Part shown: one piece after another, positions 8,081 to 14,036 of the stretch | How the letters are laid out: the number at the start of each line of letters is the position of its first letter | How positions within the stretch are numbered: position 1 is the stretch's first letter | Source: Rhodocyclaceae bacterium UBA5602 | GTDB taxonomy: Bacteria > Pseudomonadota > Gammaproteobacteria > Burkholderiales > Rhodocyclaceae | Reading direction: 5' to 3' | Length of the DNA stretch: 14,036 nt | NCBI GenBank assembly: GCA_002424865.1 | Contig: DILC01000009.1 | Coordinates: 1-14,036 of the forward strand | The notes under the pieces: generated by a model | Seen by the model: only the letters and a program-made list of their open reading frames with translations | What the model was told of the DNA's origin: nothing | Database searches by the model: none | Made by a program: the position numbers and the translations under genes

Positions 8081-9877
8081 TCACCCCAAGGCATTCACGG
8101 CAGGTGCGACTTTCATGATTTCTTCAATGGTCGTAAGCCCGGCAGCCACTTTTTTTGCCCCGGCAATGCGCAGTGACTTCATGCCTTCGCGCATGGCTTG
8201 CTGGCGCAGGCTGCCCAAATCGGCTTTGCTGGCAATGAGCTGTTTTAATTCAGCCGACAAAGGCATGATTTCATAAATCCCCATGCGGCCTTTATAGCCC
8301 GTCATGCGGCAATCAAGGCAGCCCACCGGACGATACAACTGCGCGGGCTGATTCGCCTTCCACGGCGCAACCAAGGCCTTCCAGGCCAGCGCGTCTTCCG
8401 CACGCATGCCTGTGGGCTGCTTGCATTGCGGGCACAAGGTGCGGACCAGGCGCTGCGCCATCACGCCCACCACGGTGGCCGCCAAGAGGTAAGGCGGCAC
8501 GCCCAGGTCAAGCAAGCGGGTAATGGCCGATGGCGCATCATTGGTATGCAATGTGGATAACACCAAATGCCCGGTGAGCGCCGCCTGGATGGCCATGTCA
8601 GCGGTTTGCAGATCACGGATCTCGCCCACCATGATGATGTCCGGGTCCTGCCGCATCAGGGCACGTATGCCTTCGGCAAAGCCCATGCCAATGTCCGGCA
8701 CGACTTGCACCTGGTTGAATGCCGGCTCGACCATCTCGATCGGATCTTCCAGGGTGCACACATTCACTTCCGGCGTCGCCAATTCTTTGAGTGTCGAATA
8801 CAACGTGACGGTTTTTCCGCTCCCCGTGGGGCCCGTGACCAGAATAATGCCATTGGAATTAGCCGCCATCTGCCGCCAGACAGCCAGCTCATCCTCACCA
8901 AAACCCAGCCCGGAGAAATCCCGCACCAGCACGTCCGGGTCAAAAATCCGCATCACCAGCTTTTCGCCAAAGGCAGTCGGCAAGGTGGCCAGGCGCAACT
9001 CTACCTCCTGCCCGTCCGGCATGCGGGTTTTGATGCGGCCATCTTGCGGGCGGCGCTTTTCCACCACATCCATGCGGCCTAAAATCTTGATGCGGCTGGT
9101 CATCGCATTCAACACCGTCATCGGGATTTGATACACCTGATGCAGCACGCCATCAATGCGAAACCGAACAACGCCCATGTCACGCCGCGGCTCGACATGG
9201 ATATCCGATGCGCGTTGTTCAAACGCGTATTGCCACAGCCAATCGACAATCGTGACGATATGCTGATCGTTCGCATCGAACTGTTTATTGCTTTTACCCA
9301 ATTCGACCAACTGCTCAAAATTTGACCGCCCACCGGACACATCGCCCCTGGTCTGGGCGCCTTTGACCGATTTGGCCAAGTTGTAAAACTCGACTTGATA
9401 ACGCGCGATATCCAGTGGATTAGCGATCACGCGCTGAATTTTCTTATTCAGCATCGGCTGGATTTCAGCTTCCCACGCGCGCTGAAAAGGCTCAGTGGTG
9501 GCAATCACCACCTCGTTCGCCGTCACCTGAATCGGCAGAATGCGAAACCGCGTGGCATAAGCGCTGCTCATCACCCCAGTGATGGCGGAAAAATCCATCT
9601 TGAGCGGGTCGATATGCGCATACGCCATATCCGACCATTTGGCCAGCCATTGCGCCAAGGCCTCCATATCCAGCACCGGATAAGGCGCCTGCAAGGACTT
9701 CCAGCGCTGCTCGGCAATCACGGCCAGCGGATGGGTGGCGGCACTGAAATGACGGCGTTCATTCTTGAATGCCGCAGCCAGATCCGCTGGCAGAATGCCA
9801 TCCTGCACTAACGCATCCACCACTTCTGCCAGCGTCAAGCTGTGTTCCTTGATGTTTTTTTGCGGAACTGAATTCAT
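8081..9877 (-). CDS. GspE/PilB-family secretion or pilus ATPase (orphan)
   Basis: This is a 598-residue hexameric ATPase of the type II secretion/type IV pilus assembly class, cytoplasmic and normally docked on an inner-membrane platform. An N-terminal MshEN/GspE-N-like domain (about 80-170) precedes the catalytic core: the N2 domain from about 185 with ASDIHVEP (223-230), Walker A GPTGSGKT (349-356), the Asp box TLEDPIE (375-381), Walker B with IIMVGEIRD (414-422) and the His box LSTLHTNDA (440-448). The zinc-binding cysteines C482, C485, C520 and C523 are intact, as in GspE and PilB but not retraction ATPases. All catalytic elements look functional. No platform protein, secretin or pseudopilin gene lies next to it, so the partner machine cannot be named. 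It converges with queE at a 20-base gap. No Shine-Dalgarno sequence is visible upstream. Confidence 0.9.
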   Translation of the reverse strand: MNSVPQKNIKEHSLTLAEVVDALVQDGILPADLAAAFKNERRHFSAATHPLAVIAEQRWKSLQAPYPVLDMEALAQWLAKWSDMAYAHIDPLKMDFSAITGVMSSAYATRFRILPIQVTANEVVIATTEPFQRAWEAEIQPMLNKKIQRVIANPLDIARYQVEFYNLAKSVKGAQTRGDVSGGRSNFEQLVELGKSNKQFDANDQHIVTIVDWLWQYAFEQRASDIHVEPRRDMGVVRFRIDGVLHQVYQIPMTVLNAMTSRIKILGRMDVVEKRRPQDGRIKTRMPDGQEVELRLATLPTAFGEKLVMRIFDPDVLVRDFSGLGFGEDELAVWRQMAANSNGIILVTGPTGSGKTVTLYSTLKELATPEVNVCTLEDPIEMVEPAFNQVQVVPDIGMGFAEGIRALMRQDPDIIMVGEIRDLQTADMAIQAALTGHLVLSTLHTNDAPSAITRLLDLGVPPYLLAATVVGVMAQRLVRTLCPQCKQPTGMRAEDALAWKALVAPWKANQPAQLYRPVGCLDCRMTGYKGRMGIYEIMPLSAELKQLIASKADLGSLRQQAMREGMKSLRIAGAKKVAAGLTTIEEIMKVAPAVNALG

Positions 9878-9928
9878 GTGTAAGGGGTCGATAACATCTC
9901 AAAAGCCGACGCTGGCTACACGGCAAAC

Positions 9929-9934
9929 TATAAT
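9929..9934 (+). promoter_or_regulatory. Candidate -10 box for the cysteine-rich protein gene
   Basis: A perfect TATAAT is found here, 163 bases upstream of the ATG at 10098. No TTGACA-like element is present 16-18 bases further upstream. The overlapping complement could instead serve the divergent ATPase gene. The assignment is weak and based on the hexamer alone. Confidence 0.25.
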
Positions 9935-10036
9935 CCAAAACCGCTACAGGAACTCAGCCGGATTTCATTGGCGGGATTGACAGCCAAGGCTGCATCCACC
10001 GGCTTGATTCATGCGCCCTATGCACAGGCGCCAACG

Positions 10037-10051
10037 TCCCTGGCACAGGGA
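10037..10051. repeat. Perfect 6-bp hairpin in the leader of the cysteine-rich protein gene
   Basis: TCCCTG (10037-10042) and CAGGGA (10046-10051) are exact reverse complements around a three-base loop, GCA. The hairpin sits 36 bases before the ribosome binding site. It could stabilise the mRNA end or be a small operator. There is no T-run for termination. Confidence 0.3.
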
Positions 10052-10097
10052 TAAAAACCAGCGCTCAGCAAAGGCAAACCCACGACAAGGAGACTTT

Positions 10098-10697
10098 ATG
10101 TCCAAAGCCAATTTCTGCATGGCCGCATTCATCGCTTTCACCCAGTCCCTGCTCATCAGCACAACTGCCCTGGCACAAGACGACACTATGCCCCGGTTCA
10201 TCCCTGAACCGGAAGTGAAAACCCAGGCGGAGACGGATCTTTGCGCCCAGGCGCGCGACCCGGCAAACTGCGCTGCGCGCCAAGCGGCACTGGCTTTATG
10301 CGCAGATAAACGCGGCAACGAAAAACAAGCCTGCCTGCAGGAAAACCTGCCGCCGGTCGATTGCAGCCAGGAAGACAACCCTGAAGAATGTTTCGCCATT
10401 CAAAAAGCCAAAGAGCAATGCGCGGGCAAAAAAGATGCCGCCCTCACGGCTTGCCTGCACCCCGGTGAGCGCACAGCAAAAAACAAGCACGGCAAGAAAA
10501 AAGCACACAAAGCCAGCGCAGGCAGCAAAAACACAAAAGCCGCTAGCGCAAACAAGCGTGGCAAAGCCAATGCCAAAGCGTCGGCAAAAACCAATAAGCC
10601 ATCCCCGAAAAAAGAAGCATCCAAAGCCAAAGGCAATTCCGCGGCCAAAACAGCGACTAAAAAAACCGCCGGTAAAAAGCCGCGGCAAACACCCTGA
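10098..10697 (+). CDS. Secreted protein with duplicated four-cysteine unit and lysine-rich tail, function unknown
   Basis: I recognise no firm family. The ATG at 10098 is chosen over the upstream in-frame start (10011) because it has a strong AAGGAG site five bases before it and begins a good signal peptide (cut near ALA, 24-26). The 199-residue product then has eight cysteines at 49, 58, 68, 79, 89, 98, 108 and 119. Gaps of 8, 9, 10, 9, 8, 9 and 10 residues show two copies of a 40-residue unit. Both copies end C-x10-C-L, and the second and fourth cysteines of each are 20 residues apart. This loosely recalls the small periplasmic PsiF repeat, a comparison made from memory. Residues from about 124 on form a low-complexity tail with some 22 lysines in 76 residues, rich in Ala and Ser, resembling histone H1 tails. 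The protein is likely periplasmic or surface-associated with four disulfides. It is divergent from the ATPase gene and convergent with htpG. Confidence 0.8.
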   Translation: MSKANFCMAAFIAFTQSLLISTTALAQDDTMPRFIPEPEVKTQAETDLCAQARDPANCAARQAALALCADKRGNEKQACLQENLPPVDCSQEDNPEECFAIQKAKEQCAGKKDAALTACLHPGERTAKNKHGKKKAHKASAGSKNTKAASANKRGKANAKASAKTNKPSPKKEASKAKGNSAAKTATKKTAGKKPRQTP

Positions 10698-10713
10698 ACA
10701 CGCCTTGCGTGGC

Positions 10714-10765
10714 TGCGGGTTAAATGAACCGAGTGCAGTGAATCCTTCTTTTTACTCAACCCGCA
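10714..10765. terminator. Inverted repeat between convergent genes, possible bidirectional terminator
   Basis: TGCGGGTT (10714-10721) is the exact reverse complement of AACCCGCA (10758-10765). Inside it, GAGT (10731-10734) can pair with ACTC (10754-10757), stacking onto the right arm with a 9-base bulge on the left. It is central in the 81-base gap between the ends of the cysteine-rich gene and htpG, where a shared terminator is expected. The T-run lies in the loop rather than after the stem, so intrinsic termination is doubtful. Confidence 0.35.
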
Positions 10766-10778
10766 ATAACGGCCAGCA

Positions 10779-12734
10779 CTATCCTGCCCGCATCTCCAGC
10801 ATCAACTGGTTCATGCGTTTAACAAACGTCGCCGGGTCGTCCAGCTGGCCGCCTTCAGCCAGCAGCGCCTGATCAAACAACACGGAAGCCCAGTCGTTGA
10901 ACTTGCTGCCTTCGCTGTCGGCTTCGGCTTTCAAGCGCTGCACCACCGGATGCTGCGGATTGATCTCCAGCGTCGGCTTGGCCGCTGGTGCGTGCTGCCC
11001 CGCCGCCTTGAGCATGCGAGCCAGATTGCCCGACATATCGTTTTCCTCACTCACCAAACAGGCGGGGGATTCCGTCAGGCGGTAGGTCACGCGCACTTCT
11101 TTCACGCGCTCGGCCAGCGCTTCGGCGATTTTGTCCGTCAAGGGCTTGAACTCGCCCGCGGCGGATTCCTGCGCCTGTTTTTCGGCTTCATCTTCCAGCT
11201 TGCCTAAATCCAGATCGCCCTTGGCAACCGACGCCAACGGCTTGCCTGCGAACTCGGTGACGTGCGAGACCACCCACTCATCCACACGATCCGAAAGCAG
11301 CAAGACTTCAATGCCTTTTTTGCGGAACACTTCCAGGTGCGGGCTGTTCTTCGCCGCGTTGAAAGTGTCTGCCGTCACATAATAAATTTTCTCCTGCTCA
11401 GGCTTCATGCGCGCGATGTAATCGGCCAGCGCTACCGTCTGCTCAGTGGTGTCGTTATGCGTGGAAGCAAAGCGCAACAGGCCGGCGATTTTTTCCTTGT
11501 TGGCAAAATCCTCGCCCACGCCTTCCTTGATCACGCGGCCAAAGGCCTCCCAGAACGTCGCGTACTTTTCCTTGTCGTTCGCGGCCATGTCAGTCAGCAT
11601 GCCCAGCACCTTGGCCGTGCAGCCCTTGCGGATGGCTTCGATGTCCTTGGACTCCTGCAAAATCTCGCGCGAGACATTCAGCGGCAAATCGGCCGAGTCC
11701 ACAATGCCGCGCACAAAGCGCAGGTAAGCCGGCAGCAACTGCTCCGCATCATCCATGATGAACACGCGGCGCACATACAGCTTGATGCCGTGGCGCACAT
11801 TGCGGTCATACAAATCAAACGGCGCGCGCGCTGGCAGGTACAGGAGCTGCGTATATTCGCTCTTGCCTTCAACCCGCGCATGCACCCAGGCTAACGGATC
11901 TTCATAATCATGCCCCACGTGCTTGTAAAACGCCTTGTAGTCGTCCTCGGAAATCTCATTCTTGGGCCTGGCCCACAAAGCGGACGCCTGATTGACGGTT
12001 TCATCCTCATCCGTCACCACCTGGCCGCCCTCCTCGCCTTCTTTGGGCTCGCGCCATTCTTCCTTTTTCATCACAATCGGCTGCAGAATGTGATCGGAAT
12101 ACTTGCGGATGATGCTGCGCAGTTTCCAGCCGGACAATAAATCATCCTGGTCGGCGCGCAAATGCAAGGTAATTTCCGTACCGCGATCCGCTTTATTCAC
12201 GGCTTCGATAGTGAACTCGCCCGTGCCTTCCGACGCCCAGCGCACGCCCTCTGCCGCGGCAGCACCTGCGCGGCGCGTTACCACGCTGACGCGGTCGGCC
12301 ACGATAAAGGAGGAATAAAAGCCCACGCCAAACTGGCCGATCAAGCCCGCATCCTTCTTTTGGTCACCCGAGAGCTGGGAGAAAAACTCCCGCGTGCCGG
12401 ATTTGGCGATGGTGCCCAAATTGGCCACCGCTTCTTCCCGGCTCATGCCGATGCCGTTGTCCGACACCGTGATCGTGCGCGCCGCCTTATCAAAGCTCAC
12501 GCGGATTTTGAATTCGCTGTCGTCTTCGAGCAAGGCTGAATGGTTCAAAGCCTCAAAGCGCAGCTTGTCGCAAGCGTCAGACGCATTGGAAATCAGCTCG
12601 CGCAGGAAAATCTCGCGGTTGGAATACAGCGAGTGGATCATCAACTGCAAAAGTTGCTTGACTTCCGTCTGGAAGCCCAGCGTTTCACGCGCAGCTGGAT
12701 TTGCATCCGCATTGGATTGTGTTGTGGTGGTCAT
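10779..12734 (-). CDS. htpG: Molecular chaperone HtpG (bacterial Hsp90)
   Basis: HtpG is the cytosolic Hsp90 homologue, an ATP-dependent dimeric chaperone acting late in folding with the DnaK system. The 651-residue product has the GHKL ATPase domain, with ELISNASDACDKLR (46-59, catalytic E46 and Mg-binding N50), DNGIGM (92-97), GTIAKSGT (107-114) and GQFGVGFYS (133-141). A short acidic stretch follows (about 229-245). The middle domain includes NVSREILQ (353-360), whose arginine R356 contacts ATP. The C-terminal dimerisation domain (about 530-651) ends EMRAG, with no MEEVD tail, as expected for bacteria. Length is normal. The ATG at 12734 has an AGGA ribosome binding site seven bases upstream. 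A sigma-32-type promoter and leader structures precede it. Confidence 0.98.
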   Translation of the reverse strand: MTTTTQSNADANPAARETLGFQTEVKQLLQLMIHSLYSNREIFLRELISNASDACDKLRFEALNHSALLEDDSEFKIRVSFDKAARTITVSDNGIGMSREEAVANLGTIAKSGTREFFSQLSGDQKKDAGLIGQFGVGFYSSFIVADRVSVVTRRAGAAAAEGVRWASEGTGEFTIEAVNKADRGTEITLHLRADQDDLLSGWKLRSIIRKYSDHILQPIVMKKEEWREPKEGEEGGQVVTDEDETVNQASALWARPKNEISEDDYKAFYKHVGHDYEDPLAWVHARVEGKSEYTQLLYLPARAPFDLYDRNVRHGIKLYVRRVFIMDDAEQLLPAYLRFVRGIVDSADLPLNVSREILQESKDIEAIRKGCTAKVLGMLTDMAANDKEKYATFWEAFGRVIKEGVGEDFANKEKIAGLLRFASTHNDTTEQTVALADYIARMKPEQEKIYYVTADTFNAAKNSPHLEVFRKKGIEVLLLSDRVDEWVVSHVTEFAGKPLASVAKGDLDLGKLEDEAEKQAQESAAGEFKPLTDKIAEALAERVKEVRVTYRLTESPACLVSEENDMSGNLARMLKAAGQHAPAAKPTLEINPQHPVVQRLKAEADSEGSKFNDWASVLFDQALLAEGGQLDDPATFVKRMNQLMLEMRAG

Positions 12735-12741
12735 CGTTATT

Positions 12742-12756
12742 TCCTAAAAATAGTCA
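12742..12756 (-). promoter_or_regulatory. htpG ribosome binding site, possibly in a small AU hairpin
   Basis: The AGGA on the minus strand at 12742-12745 is the Shine-Dalgarno element for htpG, seven bases from the ATG. The flanking TATTT and AAATA can pair around TTAGG, placing the AGG in a five-base loop. The stem is all A-U and would melt at low temperature, so a regulatory role is speculative. Confidence 0.45.
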
Positions 12757-12769
12757 CAGCTGAATACAT

Positions 12770-12800
12770 CGGTTTTTATTAGCCATCCAGTGAAAAACCG
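12770..12800 (-). repeat. 8-bp inverted repeat in the htpG leader
   Basis: CGGTTTTT (12770-12777) and AAAAACCG (12793-12800) are exact reverse complements around a 15-base loop. In the htpG transcript this forms a stem-loop between the promoter and the ribosome binding site, 36-66 bases upstream of the start codon. It could be an attenuator, an mRNA-stability element or part of a thermosensor. Confidence 0.5.
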
Positions 12801-12803
12801 CAA

Positions 12804-12821
12804 GCCTGCAATGAGGCAGGC
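12804..12821 (-). repeat. 6-bp stem-loop at the predicted 5' end of the htpG transcript
   Basis: GCCTGC (12804-12809) and GCAGGC (12816-12821) form a perfect stem with a six-base loop. The predicted transcription start, about seven bases after the -10 element, falls at or near its base. Such 5'-terminal hairpins can protect mRNA from decay. Confidence 0.45.
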
Positions 12822-12824
12822 AGC

Positions 12825-12852
12825 ATGTGGGGCCAAGGTTTGGTTTTTCAAG
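12825..12852 (-). promoter_or_regulatory. Sigma-32 (RpoH) type heat-shock promoter of htpG
   Basis: On the minus strand, CTTGAAA (12846-12852) is followed after 13 bases by CCCCACAT (12825-12832). The known RpoH consensus is CTTGAAA, 11-16 bases, CCCCATnT, so the -35 is perfect and the -10 differs at one defined position. Transcription would start near 12817, leaving a leader of about 83 bases before the htpG ATG. Heat-shock control of htpG is well established in proteobacteria, which supports the call. Confidence 0.85.
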
Positions 12853-12863
12853 AGAAGCAGATT

Positions 12864-12886
12864 TTAAACGGGATGTTGGCGTTTAA
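12864..12886. promoter_or_regulatory. 7-9-7 palindrome upstream of the htpG promoter
   Basis: TTAAACG (12864-12870) and CGTTTAA (12880-12886) are perfect reverse complements around nine bases. The site starts 11 bases upstream of the sigma-32 -35 element. Its size and position suit a dimeric regulator. It might instead be a weak stem-loop in the 3' region of the nitrate reductase transcript. Confidence 0.4.
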
Positions 12887-12906
12887 CGACCACCCGCAGG
12901 GACACC

Positions 12907-12922
12907 CAGGCAAAAATGCCTG
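12907..12922 (-). terminator. Stem-loop downstream of the nitrate reductase gene, possible terminator
   Basis: CAGGCA (12907-12912) and TGCCTG (12917-12922) form a perfect 6-bp stem with a four-base loop, which reads TTTT in the nitrate reductase transcript. No U-run follows the stem, so it is at best a weak or factor-assisted terminator. Confidence 0.35.
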
Positions 12923-12962
12923 AAGCGGAGGCTGCATGAACTAGCTCCCAGGCCGCCGTCCC

Positions 12963-12989
12963 GCCAGGGCCGACTTTTTCGCGGCTGGC
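12963..12989 (-). repeat. Stem-loop immediately after the nitrate reductase stop codon
   Basis: GCCAG (12963-12967) plus CCG (12970-12972) pair with CGG (12982-12984) plus CTGGC (12985-12989). This gives eight base pairs with a two-base bulge and a nine-base loop. It begins at the base following the TAA of the minus-strand gene. There is no U-run, so a role in 3'-end protection is as likely as termination. Confidence 0.35.
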
Positions 12990-14036
12990 TTAGCCTGCCA
13001 CCCTCGCCGCCACTTTCACTACCGCCCCCATGCGGCGCAACTCCGGCAGGCAGGAGCCGCAGGAGGTGCCGCATTTGAGCTGGGCTTGCACGGCCTCCAG
13101 ATCGGCGCCCTGACGATACATGTCATTGATTTGTGTTTCAGTCACGCCAAAGCAGTTGCATACCGTGCGGCCGACAGAGGCCATCGCCAGCGGCGGTTTT
13201 GCCGATGGCGCAAACAGCCAGCGGCGCAGTTCGCCCACCGGCGCACCACGGGCCATCAAGTCCTGCAGCCAGCCCGCCGCCGCCGTTTCACCGGCCAGCA
13301 ACACGCCGAGCAAGCGGTCGCTTGCCGCGTCTGTTTTGGCGCGCTTGATGATGCCGCGCCGCGAGTCGTTGTACGCCGTGCTGCCTTCCAAATCCAGCAG
13401 TCTGATTAACTCATCGCACAGCGCCTTGGGCAAGGGCGTGGCGTGCGCCATGGAAAGCACGACAAACGGTTGCTCCCGCCCGGCGAGCGTCACGGTGGCG
13501 TAGGCGGCCTGTGGCAAAAGTTTGGCCAGTGCCGTGCGCCATTGCAGGATTTGCTCGTCGGCCTGGGCCTGATCATCCGCCGCGCGCAAGGCGGCCAGGC
13601 GATACGGCAAATCAACCGGTTCAATGCAAATTGCCGCGGCTTTTAATTCCGGCTGTTTGGAAACGGGATCAAACGCTGAGCTCATCAACTCATTTACCCC
13701 GGCGTGCGAGAGCGAGCGGGCACCCCAGTGCATGGCGATAAATGCCTGGCCTGGCTTGATTTCTTCACTGGCCTCCAGCGGCAAAATAATTTCGCCACGG
13801 CGGCTTTTAATCCTGGCCAGATCGCCCGGCTTAAAACCGCGACGTTCGATGTCAGACAAGTTGAGCAATAAACGCGGCGTGGGCTCGTGCGCCGCCAGGC
13901 GGGCTGAACGTCCCGTGCGGCTCATGCCGTGCCATTGGTCACGCAGGCGGCCGGTGGTCAGGCGCAAGGGATAACGCGCATCCGGCGCTTCGGCGTTGAG
14001 CGCAAAAGTCAGTGGCGCAAATTGCGCGCGGCCATC
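12990..14036 (-). CDS. nasA: Assimilatory nitrate reductase catalytic subunit, C-terminal part (cut by window edge)
   Basis: The frame is open to the right edge, so this is the last 348 residues of a larger protein. It starts inside the molybdopterin-dinucleotide-binding domain: YPLRLTTGRLRDQWHGMSRTG (around visible residues 21-41) is the hallmark of NasA/NarB-type nitrate reductases, and the domain runs to about residue 140. A linker region follows. The end is a BFD-like [2Fe-2S] domain with ligands C293 and C295 (CNCFG) and C326 and C329 (in CGTSCGSC). That appended domain is known from Klebsiella-type NasA and marks an enzyme that takes electrons for cytoplasmic nitrate assimilation. An apparent start at 13967 is only an internal TTG. 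The N-terminal iron-sulfur and molybdopterin domains lie outside the window. Confidence 0.92.
   Translation of the reverse strand, partial: DGRAQFAPLTFALNAEAPDARYPLRLTTGRLRDQWHGMSRTGRSARLAAHEPTPRLLLNLSDIERRGFKPGDLARIKSRRGEIILPLEASEEIKPGQAFIAMHWGARSLSHAGVNELMSSAFDPVSKQPELKAAAICIEPVDLPYRLAALRAADDQAQADEQILQWRTALAKLLPQAAYATVTLAGREQPFVVLSMAHATPLPKALCDELIRLLDLEGSTAYNDSRRGIIKRAKTDAASDRLLGVLLAGETAAAGWLQDLMARGAPVGELRRWLFAPSAKPPLAMASVGRTVCNCFGVTETQINDMYRQGADLEAVQAQLKCGTSCGSCLPELRRMGAVVKVAARVAG

Larger units (their letters stand above)
9878..10097. other. Divergent intergenic region between the ATPase and the cysteine-rich protein gene
   Basis: This 220-base gap should hold promoters for both divergent genes. 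On the plus strand there is a TATAAT at 9929-9934; the overlapping minus-strand reading is TATAGT. Neither has a good -35 at normal spacing. A hairpin TCCCTG-GCA-CAGGGA (10037-10051) lies in the probable 5' leader of the plus-strand gene. An AAGGAG ribosome binding site (10087-10092) closes the region. I see no small gene in it. Confidence 0.4.

Noticed and set aside
8523..9131. Plus-strand open frames (up to 202 codons) opposite the secretion ATPase
   Set aside because: They are antisense to a strongly conserved ATPase and low-complexity in Ser/Arg/Met; no start signals or domains.
9905..9934. Complete sigma-70 promoter upstream of the cysteine-rich gene
   Set aside because: TATAAT is present but no acceptable -35 hexamer occurs 16-18 bases upstream; only the -10 is listed, at low confidence.
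10011..10097. Earlier in-frame start for the cysteine-rich protein
   Set aside because: It has no ribosome binding site and would bury the signal peptide behind a basic 29-residue extension; AAGGAG precedes the ATG at 10098.
11262..11894. Plus-strand open frame of 210 codons opposite htpG
   Set aside because: It is antisense to conserved Hsp90 coding sequence, with shadow-like His/Arg composition and no domain.
12883..13074. Minus-strand open frame of 63 codons at the end of the nitrate reductase gene
   Set aside because: It overlaps the BFD-domain coding region in another frame and has no recognisable feature.
13965..13967. TTG at 13967 as the start of a separate 325-residue protein
   Set aside because: The frame continues to the window edge with typical nitrate reductase sequence, so this is an internal leucine codon of a truncated gene.

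Overview
The window is a chromosomal segment of a Gram-negative proteobacterium, most likely a betaproteobacterium. This rests on protein style (TolB/Pal/CpoB/QueE order, Pal ending, RuvB sequence) and gene order, not on a database search. It is mostly core-genome content with good, even coding density. I see no tRNA, rRNA, CRISPR array, transposase or phage gene.

Layout. Positions 1-146 are a non-coding leader with two GC-rich inverted repeats. Then comes a long plus-strand run: ruvB (Holliday-junction helicase), ybgC (thioesterase), tolQ, a short-chain dehydrogenase that looks like 3-hydroxybutyrate dehydrogenase, tolR, tolA, tolB, pal, cpoB and queE (to 8060). The Tol-Pal genes form the energised trans-envelope machine that couples outer-membrane constriction to cell division. 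TolQ/TolR form the proton-driven motor, TolA the transmitting arm, TolB and Pal the periplasmic and outer-membrane end, and CpoB links the system to septal peptidoglycan synthesis. The dehydrogenase splits tolQ from tolR, two genes whose products work in one membrane complex, and this is the main oddity of the operon.

Positions 8081-9877 carry, on the minus strand, a GspE/PilB-type secretion ATPase with no other secretion or pilus gene beside it. Divergent to it is a small secreted protein (10098-10697). Its mature part holds two 40-residue copies of a four-cysteine unit, followed by a lysine/alanine-rich tail. I recognise no firm family for it and it is the least ordinary protein here.

The last part, on the minus strand, holds htpG (Hsp90) and the 3' portion of an assimilatory nitrate reductase gene (nasA-like) that runs off the right edge. 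The htpG upstream region contains a clear heat-shock (sigma-32 type) promoter, a stem-loop at the predicted 5' end of the transcript, a second stem-loop in the leader, and a 7-9-7 palindrome just upstream of the promoter.

I do not see an obvious new multi-gene system. The points most worth a second look are the dehydrogenase inside tol, the duplicated-cysteine secreted protein, the structured htpG control region and a possible leaderless promoter at tolB.
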